From NCBI RefSeq assembly GCF_041222825.1, contig NZ_CP139482.1, forward strand, positions 4,221,501 through 4,285,500: a stretch of 64,000 nt of DNA. Direction: 5' to 3'. Positions 47,133 to 56,356 of the stretch are shown one piece after another. Both the position numbers and the translations under genes were made by a program. Numbering within the stretch: position 1 is the stretch's first letter; the number at the start of each line of letters is the position of its first letter. The notes beneath the pieces are model-generated. The model was not told the DNA's origin, searched no databases, and saw only the letters and a program-made list of their open reading frames with translations. This DNA comes from Candidatus Thalassolituus haligoni. GTDB taxonomy: Bacteria; Pseudomonadota; Gammaproteobacteria; Pseudomonadales; Oceanobacteraceae.

Positions 47133-48395
47133 ATGAATCTTTCCGACCTTAAATTGAAAGCCGTTCCCGAACTCCTTGATATCGCCAAGGAAATGAATCT
47201 CGAGAATGTGAGTCGTACCCGTAAACAGGATATTATCTTTGCCATTCTCAAGCATCATGCCAAGAGCGGGGAAGATATTTATGGTGATGGGGTATTGGAA
47301 ATCCTGCAGGATGGTTTTGGCTTTTTAAGAAGCTCCAGTAGCTCTTATCTTGCCGGTCCTGATGATATTTATGTTTCACCCAGCCAGATTCGCCGTTTTA
47401 ATCTGCGCAAGGGTGACAAGATTTCAGGAAAAATCCGTCCCCCTAAAGATGGCGAACGTTATTTTGCGATGTTAAAAGTCGCCGAAATCAACGACGACAA
47501 ACCTGAAAACGCCAAATCCAAGATTCTGTTTGAAAACCTCACCCCGCTCTTCCCTGACCATCGCTTCTTTCTGGAACAAGGCAATGGCTCGACCGAAGAC
47601 CTTTCTTCCCGCGTACTGGATCTGGTAGCCCCGATTGGTAAAGGACAGCGCGGTCTGATTGTTGCGCCGCCCAAAGCCGGTAAAACCATGCTGCTGCAGA
47701 CCATCGCCCAGTCCATCACCCGGAATAACCCGGAATGTGATGTGATTGTGCTGCTGATTGACGAGCGGCCGGAAGAAGTGACCGAGATGAAACGCTCGGT
47801 TCGTGGTGAAGTCGTCGCATCAACCTTCGATGAGCCTCCTGCGCGTCACGTCCAGGTCGCCGAAATGGTGATCGAAAAAGCCAAGCGTCTGGTTGAACAC
47901 AAACGTGACGTGGTGATTCTGCTCGACTCGGTCACCCGTCTGGCACGGGCCTACAACACCGTAGTACCCAGCTCCGGCAAGGTACTGACCGGTGGTGTTG
48001 ATGCCAACGCACTGGAAAAGCCAAAACGTTTCTTCGGCTCCGCCCGTAACGTTGAAGAAGGCGGCTCCCTGACGATTATCGCCACCGCACTGGTAGACAC
48101 TGGCTCCAAAATGGACGAAGTGATTTACGAAGAGTTCAAGGGTACTGGTAACCAGGAGCTGCATCTGGATCGCAAGATCGCGGAAAAGCGGATTTACCCT
48201 GCGATCAATATCCGCCGTTCCGGCACCCGTCGCGAAGACATCATGTTTGATGAATCGTCCCTGCAACGTCTGTGGATTCTGCGCAAACTGCTCACAGAAA
48301 TGGAAGACGTACAGTCGATTGAATTCCTGCTTGGCAAGCTGAGCCAAACCAAGACCAACGATGAATTCTTCGATTCCATGCGTGGCGGCAAGTAA
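47133..48395 (+). CDS. rho: Transcription termination factor Rho
   Basis: A 420-residue hexameric RNA helicase ending transcription at Rho sites. The N-terminal domain starts [20 protein letters not shown]; the RNA-binding fold includes [29 protein letters not shown]. Walker A is [14 protein letters not shown] at about 175-188 and Walker B is [16 protein letters not shown]. The ATG at 47133 gives the standard length; 47115 would add six residues. Terminated by a strong hairpin at 48505. Confidence 0.98.
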   Translation: MNLSDLKLKAVPELLDIAKEMNLENVSRTRKQDIIFAILKHHAKSGEDIYGDGVLEILQDGFGFLRSSSSSYLAGPDDIYVSPSQIRRFNLRKGDKISGKIRPPKDGERYFAMLKVAEINDDKPENAKSKILFENLTPLFPDHRFFLEQGNGSTEDLSSRVLDLVAPIGKGQRGLIVAPPKAGKTMLLQTIAQSITRNNPECDVIVLLIDERPEEVTEMKRSVRGEVVASTFDEPPARHVQVAEMVIEKAKRLVEHKRDVVILLDSVTRLARAYNTVVPSSGKVLTGGVDANALEKPKRFFGSARNVEEGGSLTIIATALVDTGSKMDEVIYEEFKGTGNQELHLDRKIAEKRIYPAINIRRSGTRREDIMFDESSLQRLWILRKLLTEMEDVQSIEFLLGKLSQTKTNDEFFDSMRGGK

Positions 48396-48504
48396 TGTTT
48401 ATGCGCTAAATATCCGCTCAGACCATGTTTGAGCGGATAACAAAAAGCACCGTTCGGTTGATTTTTATCCGTTAAGTGCTTTGTCTGAATGATCGAACAC
48501 AAAA

Positions 48505-48539
48505 AATCCAGAACTCACACCGGGTTCTGGATTTTTTTT
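48505..48539 (+). terminator. Rho-independent terminator after rho
   Basis: AATCCAGAAC (48505-48514) pairs with GTTCTGGATT (48524-48533), followed by a run of eight T. A second hairpin without T-run (ATCCGCTCA/TGAGCGGAT, near 48412-48438) precedes it, directly after the rho stop. Confidence 0.9.
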
Positions 48540-48611
48540 ATGCTTTGAATTCAAGTGCACTTTCGTCAATACCATTGAGCTTGTTCAGCACACCTCACTG
48601 AATCAATTTCT

Positions 48612-48941
48612 TCACTCTCTGACTGGCAAGCCCTTTCGCTCGTCACCAAAATGCGCGGGGTGCTCTCGGGTCCATCGCCGCAACGCTATTTTTTCCAGCA
48701 ACGAGGCATAGACCTCGGCACATTCAGGACGGGATTCCAGTACCCCGGAAAGTTGGCAAACCAAGGTAAGTGCCGAACTGCGGCTAATCAGCGGCAAATT
48801 GGCCAGAGCCGCTGCAAATGCCTTGTTTGCTTCCTCTTCATTTTCCTTTTGCCAGTAGCAGTATAAACATGTCGAAACCGACCGCCCCCTAACTGTCAGC
48901 GACAATTTTCTTGAACCGCCTACTCCTGCTTGCTGACACAT
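48612..48941 (-). CDS. Hypothetical small protein between rho and tex, doubtful
   Basis: A possible 109-residue gene from ATG 48941, preceded by GAAGGG at fair distance. The N-terminal third (MCQQAGVGGSRKLSLTVRGR) overlaps the dispersed 20-bp motif and looks odd. The C-terminal two thirds have good helical protein character (ENEEEANKAFAAALANLPLI and LSGVLESRPECAEVYASLLE). It could be a real orphan gene, or a remnant whose true 5' end has been lost. I do not recognise any family. The rest of the 694-bp gap between rho and tex contains only the rho terminators and the tex leader. Confidence 0.35.
   Translation of the reverse strand: MCQQAGVGGSRKLSLTVRGRSVSTCLYCYWQKENEEEANKAFAAALANLPLISRSSALTLVCQLSGVLESRPECAEVYASLLEKIALRRWTREHPAHFGDERKGLPVRE
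48905..48924. repeat. 20-bp motif shared with 28628-28647, copy 2
   Basis: ATTTTCTTGAACCGCCTACT, 18 of 20 identical to the copy in the ectA leader. On the minus strand it encodes VGGSRK just after ATG 48941. See the partner entry. Confidence 0.45.
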
Positions 48942-49089
48942 TGAACAGCCCTTCCAAGCTGCTCGATGTGTCACAATTCTGGCACACATGGAACCGTCAA
49001 CGCCTGAGAAAAAAGCGACCTGCAGCACCGGCCCGCCAATCCCGCTATACTTCGCGCTGCTTTGAAAATCGAACCTGGATCTTTTCCTT

Positions 49090-51447
49090 ATGCTGCTCGA
49101 ATCCATAGGCCAACGCCTTGCAGAAGAACTCAACATCCGCCCGCAACAGGTCTCCGCCGCCGTTACCTTGCTGGATGAAGGTGCTACGGTGCCGTTTATC
49201 TCCCGCTACCGGAAAGAAGTCACCGGCGCACTGGACGACACCCAGCTGCGGAATCTGGAAGAGCGGTTGCGCTATCTGCGCGAGATGGAAGATCGTCGCG
49301 GCAGTATCCTGAAAAGCATTGAAGAGCAGGGCAAGCTGACCACCGAGTTAAAACGCGACATCCTCACTGCCGATACCAAAACCCGGCTTGAAGACTTGTA
49401 CTTGCCCTACAAGAAAAAACGCCGCACCAAGGGCCAAGTCGCCATTGAAGCTGGGCTGGAACCACTCGCCGAACGCCTGCTGCAAGACCCGACCCTGACG
49501 CCAGAATCCGAAGCCACAGGCTTTATCAATGCCGAGCAGGGCGTGGAAGATACCAAGGCCGCGCTGGATGGAGCCAAATACATCCTGATGGAGCGGTTTG
49601 CCGAAGATGCCAACCTGCTGGCCAAACTACGCCAGTTTCTCAAGCAAGAAGCGACCTTGTCTGTCCGGGTTATCCCCGGCAAGGAAGCCGAAGGCAGCAA
49701 GTTTGCCGACTACTTTGAACACGACGAAGCGTTAAAAAGCGTGCCGAGTCACCGTGCGCTGGCGATTCTGCGGGGTCGTAACGAAGGCATACTGGGTTTC
49801 TCACTGGTGACACAAGCCGAGCTGGCAGACAAACAAGCAGGCAGTCCGTGCGAAGCCATGATTGCGGGGCACTTCCGCCTCAAAAATGAAAGCCGGGCCG
49901 CAGATCGTTGGCTCGCCGAAGTCGTCAAGTGGACCTGGCGCATCAAGCTGTTGACGCATCTGGAAACCGAACTGGTCGGGCAGTTGCGGGAAAGTGCCGA
50001 AGAAGGGGCCATCAAGGTCTTTGCTGACAACCTGAAAGACTTGCTGCTTTCCGCCCCCGCTGGCGCCAAAAACACCATGGGTCTCGACCCTGGTTTGCGT
50101 ACCGGCGTAAAAGTTGCCGTGGTCGACAGTACCGGCAAGGTGCTCGACCACAGCACGATTTACTGCACGCCGCCGCAGAACAAATTTGCTGAATCGGAAG
50201 CGGTACTGAGAGTCATGATCGCCAAACACGGCGTGCAACTGATTGCCATTGGCAACGGCACTGGCAGCCGTGAAACCGACAAGTTTGTCGGCGATATGCT
50301 GAAAAAGATCAATCCGGCGCTGGATGCCAACCAGAAAGTGCAAAAAATCATGGTCAACGAAGCCGGTGCCTCGGTGTATTCGGCATCAGAGCTGGCAGCA
50401 AAAGAATTTCCGGATCTCGACGTCACCATTCGTGGCGCCGTTTCTATTGCCCGACGTCTGCAAGATCCACTGGCAGAACTGGTGAAAATCGAACCCAAGT
50501 CCATTGGGGTTGGCCAGTACCAGCACGACGTCAACCAGAGTCAGCTGGCCCGTTCATTGGATGCCGTAGTAGAAGATTGTGTGAACTCGGTCGGCGTCGA
50601 CCTGAATACCGCCTCTGTCCCGTTGCTGAGCCGCATCTCTGGTTTGAACAGTACCCTGGCTAACAATATTGTCGCCTTTCGTGACGAAAACGGCGCCTTT
50701 ACCAGCCGTAAGGAATTGGCCAAGGTGCCACGACTGGGGGCCAAAACCTTCGAACAGGCGGCCGGTTTCCTGCGTATTATGAACGGCAGCAACCCTCTCG
50801 ACGCCTCCGCCGTACACCCCGAGTCGTATCCGCTGGTGAATAACATCGCCAAGCAGTTCGGCAAGGATATCGGCAGCCTGGTCGGTGACCACGCGTTTCT
50901 CAAATCGGTTAATGCCGAGCAGTTTGTCAGCGAGCAGGCCGGATTAATCACAGTAAAAGATATTCTTTCCGAACTGGAGAAACCGGGTCGTGACCCGCGC
51001 CCGGAGTTCCGCTTTGCCGAATTCCAGGAGGGTGTCGAAAAAATTTCCGACCTGAAACCCAATATGGTGCTCGAAGGCGTGATCACCAATGTTGCTGCGT
51101 TTGGTGCCTTTGTGGATATCGGCGTGCATCAGGATGGACTGGTGCATATTTCCGCGCTGTCTGACAGCTATATCAAAGACCCGCGCGATGTCGTCAAAGC
51201 CGGTGATATCGTCAAGGTAAAAGTCATGGAAGTCGACCCCAACCGCAAACGTATCGGTCTGTCAATGCGGCTGAGCGACGACGCCAATGAAAAAGCCGCC
51301 GAACAGGCAAACCGGGGGCAACGCAACGGTGGTAATAAACGTGGCGGTGGCAGCAATCAGACCTCGTTTGGCGACAAACAGCCACAAGGCCAGGGCGCCA
51401 TGGCCGGGGCACTGGCAGCGGCTTTGTCCAACGCCAAAAAGAAATAA
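49090..51447 (+). CDS. tex: Tex, S1-domain transcription accessory protein
   Basis: A 785-residue RNA-binding protein linked to transcription and stress survival. In order: Tex N-terminal helical domain ([20 protein letters not shown]), YqgF-like RNase H fold ([20 protein letters not shown]), helix-hairpin-helix region ([20 protein letters not shown]) and C-terminal S1 domain ([30 protein letters not shown], about residues 655-725 in parts). A Gly/Asn/Gln-rich tail of about 50 residues follows. Length and order match Tex. ATG 49090 is followed directly by the family start [13 protein letters not shown]. Confidence 0.96.
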   Translation: MLLESIGQRLAEELNIRPQQVSAAVTLLDEGATVPFISRYRKEVTGALDDTQLRNLEERLRYLREMEDRRGSILKSIEEQGKLTTELKRDILTADTKTRLEDLYLPYKKKRRTKGQVAIEAGLEPLAERLLQDPTLTPESEATGFINAEQGVEDTKAALDGAKYILMERFAEDANLLAKLRQFLKQEATLSVRVIPGKEAEGSKFADYFEHDEALKSVPSHRALAILRGRNEGILGFSLVTQAELADKQAGSPCEAMIAGHFRLKNESRAADRWLAEVVKWTWRIKLLTHLETELVGQLRESAEEGAIKVFADNLKDLLLSAPAGAKNTMGLDPGLRTGVKVAVVDSTGKVLDHSTIYCTPPQNKFAESEAVLRVMIAKHGVQLIAIGNGTGSRETDKFVGDMLKKINPALDANQKVQKIMVNEAGASVYSASELAAKEFPDLDVTIRGAVSIARRLQDPLAELVKIEPKSIGVGQYQHDVNQSQLARSLDAVVEDCVNSVGVDLNTASVPLLSRISGLNSTLANNIVAFRDENGAFTSRKELAKVPRLGAKTFEQAAGFLRIMNGSNPLDASAVHPESYPLVNNIAKQFGKDIGSLVGDHAFLKSVNAEQFVSEQAGLITVKDILSELEKPGRDPRPEFRFAEFQEGVEKISDLKPNMVLEGVITNVAAFGAFVDIGVHQDGLVHISALSDSYIKDPRDVVKAGDIVKVKVMEVDPNRKRIGLSMRLSDDANEKAAEQANRGQRNGGNKRGGGSNQTSFGDKQPQGQGAMAGALAAALSNAKKK

Positions 51448-51459
51448 GTTGAAACGATC

Positions 51460-51486
51460 AACACCCCGCATGTAACGCGGGGTGTT
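51460..51486. terminator. Hairpin between convergent tex and the PepSY operon
   Basis: AACACCCCGC (51460-51469) pairs with GCGGGGTGTT (51477-51486). GC-rich and perfect, but with little T-run on either side; probably a shared 3' end for tex and the minus-strand genes. Confidence 0.6.
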
Positions 51487-51493
51487 ACTGCCC

Positions 51494-51715
51494 CTATTCA
51501 GGGCCTATATGCTTTCTCGCCATGACATTGAGTCGCCGTGTCCCGATAGTCAATGACACTCCGACCGACAACAACCCCAGCGTCAGCCAGGAAAATCCAT
51601 CCCACCAGCCATTACCAATCAGTGCCGCAAAAATCCCCGCTAACGCCATCATATTAACCAGCAGCGGCCAGCGATAAATTTCCCAGCCAGAGCGTAATCT
51701 TCCGGGGTTGTTCAT
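51494..51715 (-). CDS. Small two-helix membrane protein coupled to the PepSY gene
   Basis: A 73-residue protein (MNNPGRLRSGWEIYRWPLLV...) with two predicted membrane helices at about 17-34 and 40-58. ATG 51715 overlaps the stop of the PepSY gene by ATGA, so translation is coupled. Such small proteins are often found after PepSY-type iron membrane proteins, but I know of no function. The upstream extension to 51808 lies inside the PepSY gene and is not coding in this frame. Confidence 0.65.
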   Translation of the reverse strand: MNNPGRLRSGWEIYRWPLLVNMMALAGIFAALIGNGWWDGFSWLTLGLLSVGVSLTIGTRRLNVMARKHIGPE

Positions 51716-52878
51716 ACGCTGTCTCCATGGGGTGGTTCTTGCTGCTGTGCTGCAGCGTCGTATATTTCCTCGACTCGTTTTGCGCCCTTGCGGCCACGGG
51801 CCAGCCACAGATACACCCCGGATCCCAACACGACGATGGTTATAAGATCCAGCACTGCCCAGATAATTTTAAGTGGCAACCCACCATAATCGCCAAAGTG
51901 CAATGGCACTGACAGGTTCACCATGGTCAGGTACCAGGGTGTGTTCTTGATATCCTCCAACTGGCCAGTCTCCGCATCCACAATCGCCAGCTTGATCAGG
52001 CGTTCCGTCAGTGGCGTATTACCTCTCAAGGCCACGGTATAGTGGTGCGGTGTCGCGTATGGACTACCAGGCATCGACATAAAAGAGATATCCGCATCCG
52101 GCACGTTGGTGAACACCGCATCTCGAATCCTGTCCGGGCCGACCACCGTGGCTGTTAGGGCAGTACCTTGATATTCCGCAGCAATCTCGGCCAATTGGCC
52201 ATGTTTCCACAACAAACTGAGCGGCTGAACCAGCGTCAGTATGATACCGGTCACTCCGACGATCATGACCCAACTGGTCGTCACCATGCCTGTCGTATTA
52301 TGAATATCGAGCCATTGGATGCGAGGCCCCCGTTCACGCCGTACTGCGCTAAAGGGCAAGCGGCGCATATAAGGTGCATAGACCACCAGGCCACTGATGA
52401 CAGAAACCGCAAACAGCACTCCCATCAAACCCAGGAACAAGGCTCCCGGTAGTCCCGCCAGCAAGCTGCCATGCAAATCAAGCAGAAAGAACATGATGCC
52501 TTCATTGGGAGAGCGGGCCAGCAAACGCTTGCCAGTACGTCGGTCAAACGTAAGAAAATACGCCGTGCCTTCACTGACGTTCATACTTTCACCCATGACG
52601 GCACGTATGATCGGCTGCTCGTCATCCCAGACCAAAAACACCAATTCCCAACCCGGCTTTGCCATCTTTGATTGCTCAACAATGTCGTTGAGACTGGCAG
52701 ACGAGTTCCCCTGCACCGCTCCGATAAACTCCGGTTTGTGAGTCAACTGATCAATTTCACTGTGAAAAATCAGTGGTAGCCCGGTAATACACAGCAGCAA
52801 CATAAACAGCATGCATATCAGGCTGGACCACTTGTGAACCAAATACCAACGCCTGACCGTTCGCCCAGTTAATGTCAT
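51712..52878 (-). CDS. PepSY-associated transmembrane protein, iron-uptake type
   Basis: A 388-residue inner-membrane protein of the PepSY_TM (PiuB-like) family, often paired with siderophore receptors and thought to help reduce or release iron from siderophores. Membrane segments lie near residues 15-38 (SSLICMLFMLLLCITGLPLIF), 145-170 (GLPGALFLGLMGVLFAVSVI), 200-222 (TTSWVMIVGVTGIILTLVQP) and 335-360. The start VRRWYLVHKWSSLICMLF is typical. It lies 8 bp after the TonB receptor gene, in one operon. Confidence 0.85.
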   Translation of the reverse strand: MTLTGRTVRRWYLVHKWSSLICMLFMLLLCITGLPLIFHSEIDQLTHKPEFIGAVQGNSSASLNDIVEQSKMAKPGWELVFLVWDDEQPIIRAVMGESMNVSEGTAYFLTFDRRTGKRLLARSPNEGIMFFLLDLHGSLLAGLPGALFLGLMGVLFAVSVISGLVVYAPYMRRLPFSAVRRERGPRIQWLDIHNTTGMVTTSWVMIVGVTGIILTLVQPLSLLWKHGQLAEIAAEYQGTALTATVVGPDRIRDAVFTNVPDADISFMSMPGSPYATPHHYTVALRGNTPLTERLIKLAIVDAETGQLEDIKNTPWYLTMVNLSVPLHFGDYGGLPLKIIWAVLDLITIVVLGSGVYLWLARGRKGAKRVEEIYDAAAQQQEPPHGDSV

Positions 52879-52886
52879 AGCGCCAC

Positions 52887-54932
52887 CTAAAACCCAAACT
52901 CAACGCCGGCCAACAGCGTTCTGGGTTGCAATAAGGTCGCGGAATCATCGGCGGCGGTGTCGCCCGTCAGTATCGAGACTTCGCTGTCGTTATCGAGCAG
53001 ATTCTTACCGCTGAGGAACAGCCGGGTTTGCTTGATCGCGTAACTGACTTGAGCGTTGACGACGGCGTACGGATCGACCTTGCCACGCGGCGTATTGGTC
53101 GCATCCGAGTAGTACGCATCGGTATACAGCACGCTGAGTGTCAGTTCGAGACCATCGTATGGTGTCGCCAGTACACCAGTGTCCAGAGAGTAGGCCGGGG
53201 AACGTGCCAGCTGATTGCCCTCAACCGTATCGTCGTCGTAACGGTCGACCCGCGTCTTCAGCAAGCCCAGGTTCAGATACACTTCATTCCCTTCCGATAA
53301 ATAGTAGTCCATGCCCGCTTCCAGGCCCCAGGTGGTTGCCTTGTCGGCATTACGAATTACCGTCGAACCGGAGGCGAGATTGAACGGCAGTTGCATATCG
53401 CTGAAGCGGTTATAAAAAACGTTGGCCGTAACGCCCATCCGCTGATCCATCAGCTGCCCACGCATAAAGCCTTCGTAATTCCAGATGTATTCCGGGTCAT
53501 AACTGTAATCTACAAATGGCGAACTGAGCGTAATTCCGGCACCACCGCCGTTGTATCCTCGACCGGCAGAGAGTCCCAGCGTCCAAAGTTCGTCGGGGTA
53601 AAAGCTGACGCTGATCTTTGGCAAAAATTCTTTGTACTCATCCTCGAAGTCAATCAGCAACGGGCCAGCGCCACCGACCCGGTAGCGGGATTCTTCTTCG
53701 TAACGAGCGCCCAGTATCAATGCCATTGCCTCACTGATGCGCCAGTTCAGTTCACCCAAAACGGCATCATTATCCGTTTCATCGCGGAAAGTACCGCCGC
53801 CGAACAGATCAATATATTCATCCTGCTCGCTGCGAAACACATAGGCCGCAAGAAAACCGGAGACAGTGTCATACGCGGCATCACCAATACGCAGCATGGG
53901 CTGAAAGACCTTCTCCACGCCATCAATCTCCAGGTTACCCTGGCCCGTCAAAGCATGGCGGTCGGTGTGGAAGTCAGTGGTTTGAAGAGCAACATCCAGC
54001 GCGATCAGATCCGACACTTGCCACTGGCTATCGAGCACCCCGTAAACGTTACGGGAATGAAATGTCGGCTGATTGGGAAATTCAGCTTCACGTTCTTCAA
54101 ACGGTCGCACAACTCGCTCGGACTGAGGAGCGCGACCATCTGTCACACCTGCCGTCAGCAGGGTACGAAAACCCTCAACAGGTACAAATAGCAGCTTGCC
54201 TCGCAGCGTTTGGGTTCGATAGCGATCCGGTTCGTCCTCTTCCGCATACGGGGTAAAATCCACCGCTGTTTTATGCTGCTGAGAGTCACCCGCCAAACGA
54301 AAAGCCAGCGTGTCACCCAGCAGCGGACCAGACACCACGAATGAACCGCCACGATGCTGCTGTTGACCGACCATGGCGCGAACTTTTCCTTGCCATTCAA
54401 ACGAGGGATCTGCGGTTGTCATTACAACCGCACCCGCAATAGAGTTACGCCCCTGAAGCGTGCTCTGAGGCCCCCGGTAGACCTCGACCTGATCGATATC
54501 CCACAAACTCGCAGACTGGAAAACCGACTCATTAAAACCGAGTGTACGTCCATCCACCTGATAGGTCAGGCGCGGTCGGGTGCCGGCCAGAAAGGCATTG
54601 GCGCCAGACGCTGGCCCGGTACCATCAATACCACGCACGGCCGGAGCATCGTTACCCGGCTCAACGGTTACGATATTGGGAATATGTTCCAGCAAATCGC
54701 CAGACATCTGCACCCCCGCCATACTGTCCAGATCCTCTCCTGTCTTGGCCAACACACTGGACGCCGTTTCACTCAGGGGGCGACTGGTTTTCTCTCCCCT
54801 CACCACGATTTCTTCAATGAGCACAATCCGGTTATCTTCTATCTGCTGGCCAGATTCTGCCAAAGATGCAACAGATGTGGTTGCCACCACAGCACTGCCC
54901 AGCCACACCAGCGGGTTGATCTTCAGGTTCAC
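52887..54932 (-). CDS. TonB-dependent receptor, siderophore type
   Basis: A 681-residue outer-membrane receptor. Signal peptide at residues 1-25 (LVWLGSAVVATTSVASLA). A TonB-box-like segment IEEIVVRGEK precedes the plug domain, which has VRGIDGTGPASGANAFLAG and VEVYRGPQSTLQGRNSIAG. The barrel ends in LLAGVEFGF with terminal Phe. It starts with GTG at 54932 behind AGGAG. Together with PepSY and the AraC regulator it forms a siderophore uptake group; the ligand is unknown. I see no convincing Fur box upstream. Confidence 0.92.
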   Translation of the reverse strand: MNLKINPLVWLGSAVVATTSVASLAESGQQIEDNRIVLIEEIVVRGEKTSRPLSETASSVLAKTGEDLDSMAGVQMSGDLLEHIPNIVTVEPGNDAPAVRGIDGTGPASGANAFLAGTRPRLTYQVDGRTLGFNESVFQSASLWDIDQVEVYRGPQSTLQGRNSIAGAVVMTTADPSFEWQGKVRAMVGQQQHRGGSFVVSGPLLGDTLAFRLAGDSQQHKTAVDFTPYAEEDEPDRYRTQTLRGKLLFVPVEGFRTLLTAGVTDGRAPQSERVVRPFEEREAEFPNQPTFHSRNVYGVLDSQWQVSDLIALDVALQTTDFHTDRHALTGQGNLEIDGVEKVFQPMLRIGDAAYDTVSGFLAAYVFRSEQDEYIDLFGGGTFRDETDNDAVLGELNWRISEAMALILGARYEEESRYRVGGAGPLLIDFEDEYKEFLPKISVSFYPDELWTLGLSAGRGYNGGGAGITLSSPFVDYSYDPEYIWNYEGFMRGQLMDQRMGVTANVFYNRFSDMQLPFNLASGSTVIRNADKATTWGLEAGMDYYLSEGNEVYLNLGLLKTRVDRYDDDTVEGNQLARSPAYSLDTGVLATPYDGLELTLSVLYTDAYYSDATNTPRGKVDPYAVVNAQVSYAIKQTRLFLSGKNLLDNDSEVSILTGDTAADDSATLLQPRTLLAGVEFGF

Positions 54933-55093
54933 GACGATTCTCCTGGCTTGATTACATTGTCAGTTGGTTATGGGATACGTGACCTTCAATAGTTGCAATT
55001 GAAAATCCTTCGTATTAATAGTAGCGTTACAACCAACTCCGACCACTCCAAAAAGGACACTTGGCAAGGTCATCACGACAAACTGAAGACGCC

Positions 55094-55969
55094 ATGACGA
55101 ACTGGTCGAACCACCGCGATAAGCTTTACCAACAACTCAACTCCCTTGGCGAGGGCAGCAACACACTGATTTCCAATCCGTCTGGTTCAGTCGTTATCAG
55201 CCAGGCCAGCTACGGGGCATTTTCAGGAATCGGCCGCGACCGGCCCTATGCCGTATTTATGTTATGCGTTGGGGGTGGTGGGCGAACGGTCAGGAAAAAC
55301 AACAGCGTCCTGCTAGACGATGTCTGGCAACCAGGCAGAGCGGGCTTTGCCTTGCCGGAAAGCGCTGCCGAAGGTTTCACCCCCGCCATGGACACATTGG
55401 CTATCGCCTTTGATATCGACGATATTCCCGCCTGCCACAGTGGCTCGATCAACCCGGAAGAATTGCGCCCGGCTACCCGACAACTGTTGGATGACACCCT
55501 GCTGACGGAACTGATGCTGGCCCTGCTACGCAACGCCGAATGCCATGGCGCAGCATCGGCCTTTTTCGACCATGGGGTATCGTTGCTGATCTACCGGTTA
55601 ACCCAGCTACTGCAGAGTCAGCGCTACCCGACGCGCATAACAGCCAGTAATTGCGGAAAACTGGAGGCCGCAATGGCAATGATGGATACCCGGCTGGACG
55701 GTGACCTGCGAGTCACGGAGTTGGCTCATGCCTGCGGTCTGGATGCCAAAACCTTCACCCGCACCTTCAAGCGCCAAACCGGTTACACCCCTTATCAGTA
55801 CCTGACGTTTCAACGAATGAAACTGGCTCGGCTGCTCTTATTGAATGACACGACGGTCACTGAAACAGCCCTGAGGGTGGGCTATTCCAACCCAGCCAAA
55901 TTCGCCGCTGCGTTCAGGCACTGGGTCGGCATTCTCCCCAATCAGTGGAAAAATTCACACAACCAATAG
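55094..55969 (+). CDS. AraC-family regulator of the siderophore receptor operon
   Basis: A 291-residue regulator. The C-terminal 100 residues hold the two helix-turn-helix motifs (DLRVTELAHACGLDAKTFTR and TVTETALRVGYSNPAKFAAAF). The N-terminal ligand domain is divergent. Divergent orientation to a TonB receptor gene is typical for PchR/AlcR-like activators that respond to the siderophore itself. ATG 55094 is chosen; a TTG at 55061 is in frame but less likely. Confidence 0.88.
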   Translation: MTNWSNHRDKLYQQLNSLGEGSNTLISNPSGSVVISQASYGAFSGIGRDRPYAVFMLCVGGGGRTVRKNNSVLLDDVWQPGRAGFALPESAAEGFTPAMDTLAIAFDIDDIPACHSGSINPEELRPATRQLLDDTLLTELMLALLRNAECHGAASAFFDHGVSLLIYRLTQLLQSQRYPTRITASNCGKLEAAMAMMDTRLDGDLRVTELAHACGLDAKTFTRTFKRQTGYTPYQYLTFQRMKLARLLLLNDTTVTETALRVGYSNPAKFAAAFRHWVGILPNQWKNSHNQ

Positions 55970-56356
55970 GGGACATCTATTTAATCCGGTGCCCGCTTTG
56001 GGCTTTCGGATGGTTTCGGATGGTTTCGGATGGTTTCGGATGGTTTCGGATGGTTTCGGATGGTTTCGGATGGTTTCGAATATAGCCAGCGAAATAGCTC
56101 CGTCTCGCCAAAGCCAGGTTCTCAGCGCTGGGAGCATAGGCCACAAAAATAACTGGCTTTGTTCAGCAAACACCCGCCGTGAAGATGTGTCGAAAAATCA
56201 AATTGTGCATGACCCCGCCCACAAATCATCAGCGCCGGGGGATCATCGATACCCCGCAGTGGAAAAGTGATTTTCCGGGCGACTAAAAGACCCCCGTACT
56301 ACAGCAGCGAAGTTTCTTTTATACTCCGCCAACATTTGTTCTGAATCGAGACGACC
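55970..56356. other. Intergenic region with minisatellite, no gene seen
   Basis: The 387 bp between the AraC gene and gshA hold the 10-bp tandem repeat (56001-56080) and otherwise no convincing coding region. Minus-strand open frames through the repeat encode only repeated HPKPSETIRN and are rejected. No hairpin terminator with T-run is apparent. Confidence 0.5.
56001..56080. repeat. 10-bp minisatellite, eight copies of TGGTTTCGGA
   Basis: Six perfect tandem copies of TGGTTTCGGA (56011-56070) are flanked by one partial copy (GGCTTTCGGA, 56001-56010) and one variant (TGGTTTCGAA, 56071-56080). The 10-bp period is close to one DNA turn. It lies between the convergent end of nothing: the AraC gene ends at 55969 and gshA starts at 56357, both on the plus strand. 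Copy number is likely unstable. Confidence 0.95.

Noticed and set aside
54933..55093. Fur box between the TonB receptor and AraC genes
   Set aside because: The region is AT-rich but no 19-bp palindrome near the Fur consensus could be read.
56001..56080. CRISPR array
   Set aside because: The repeats are 10 bp, directly adjoining and without spacers; no cas genes nearby.
55955..56173. Minus-strand repeat protein HPKPSETIRN
   Set aside because: It is only the translation of the 10-bp minisatellite; no start site support.
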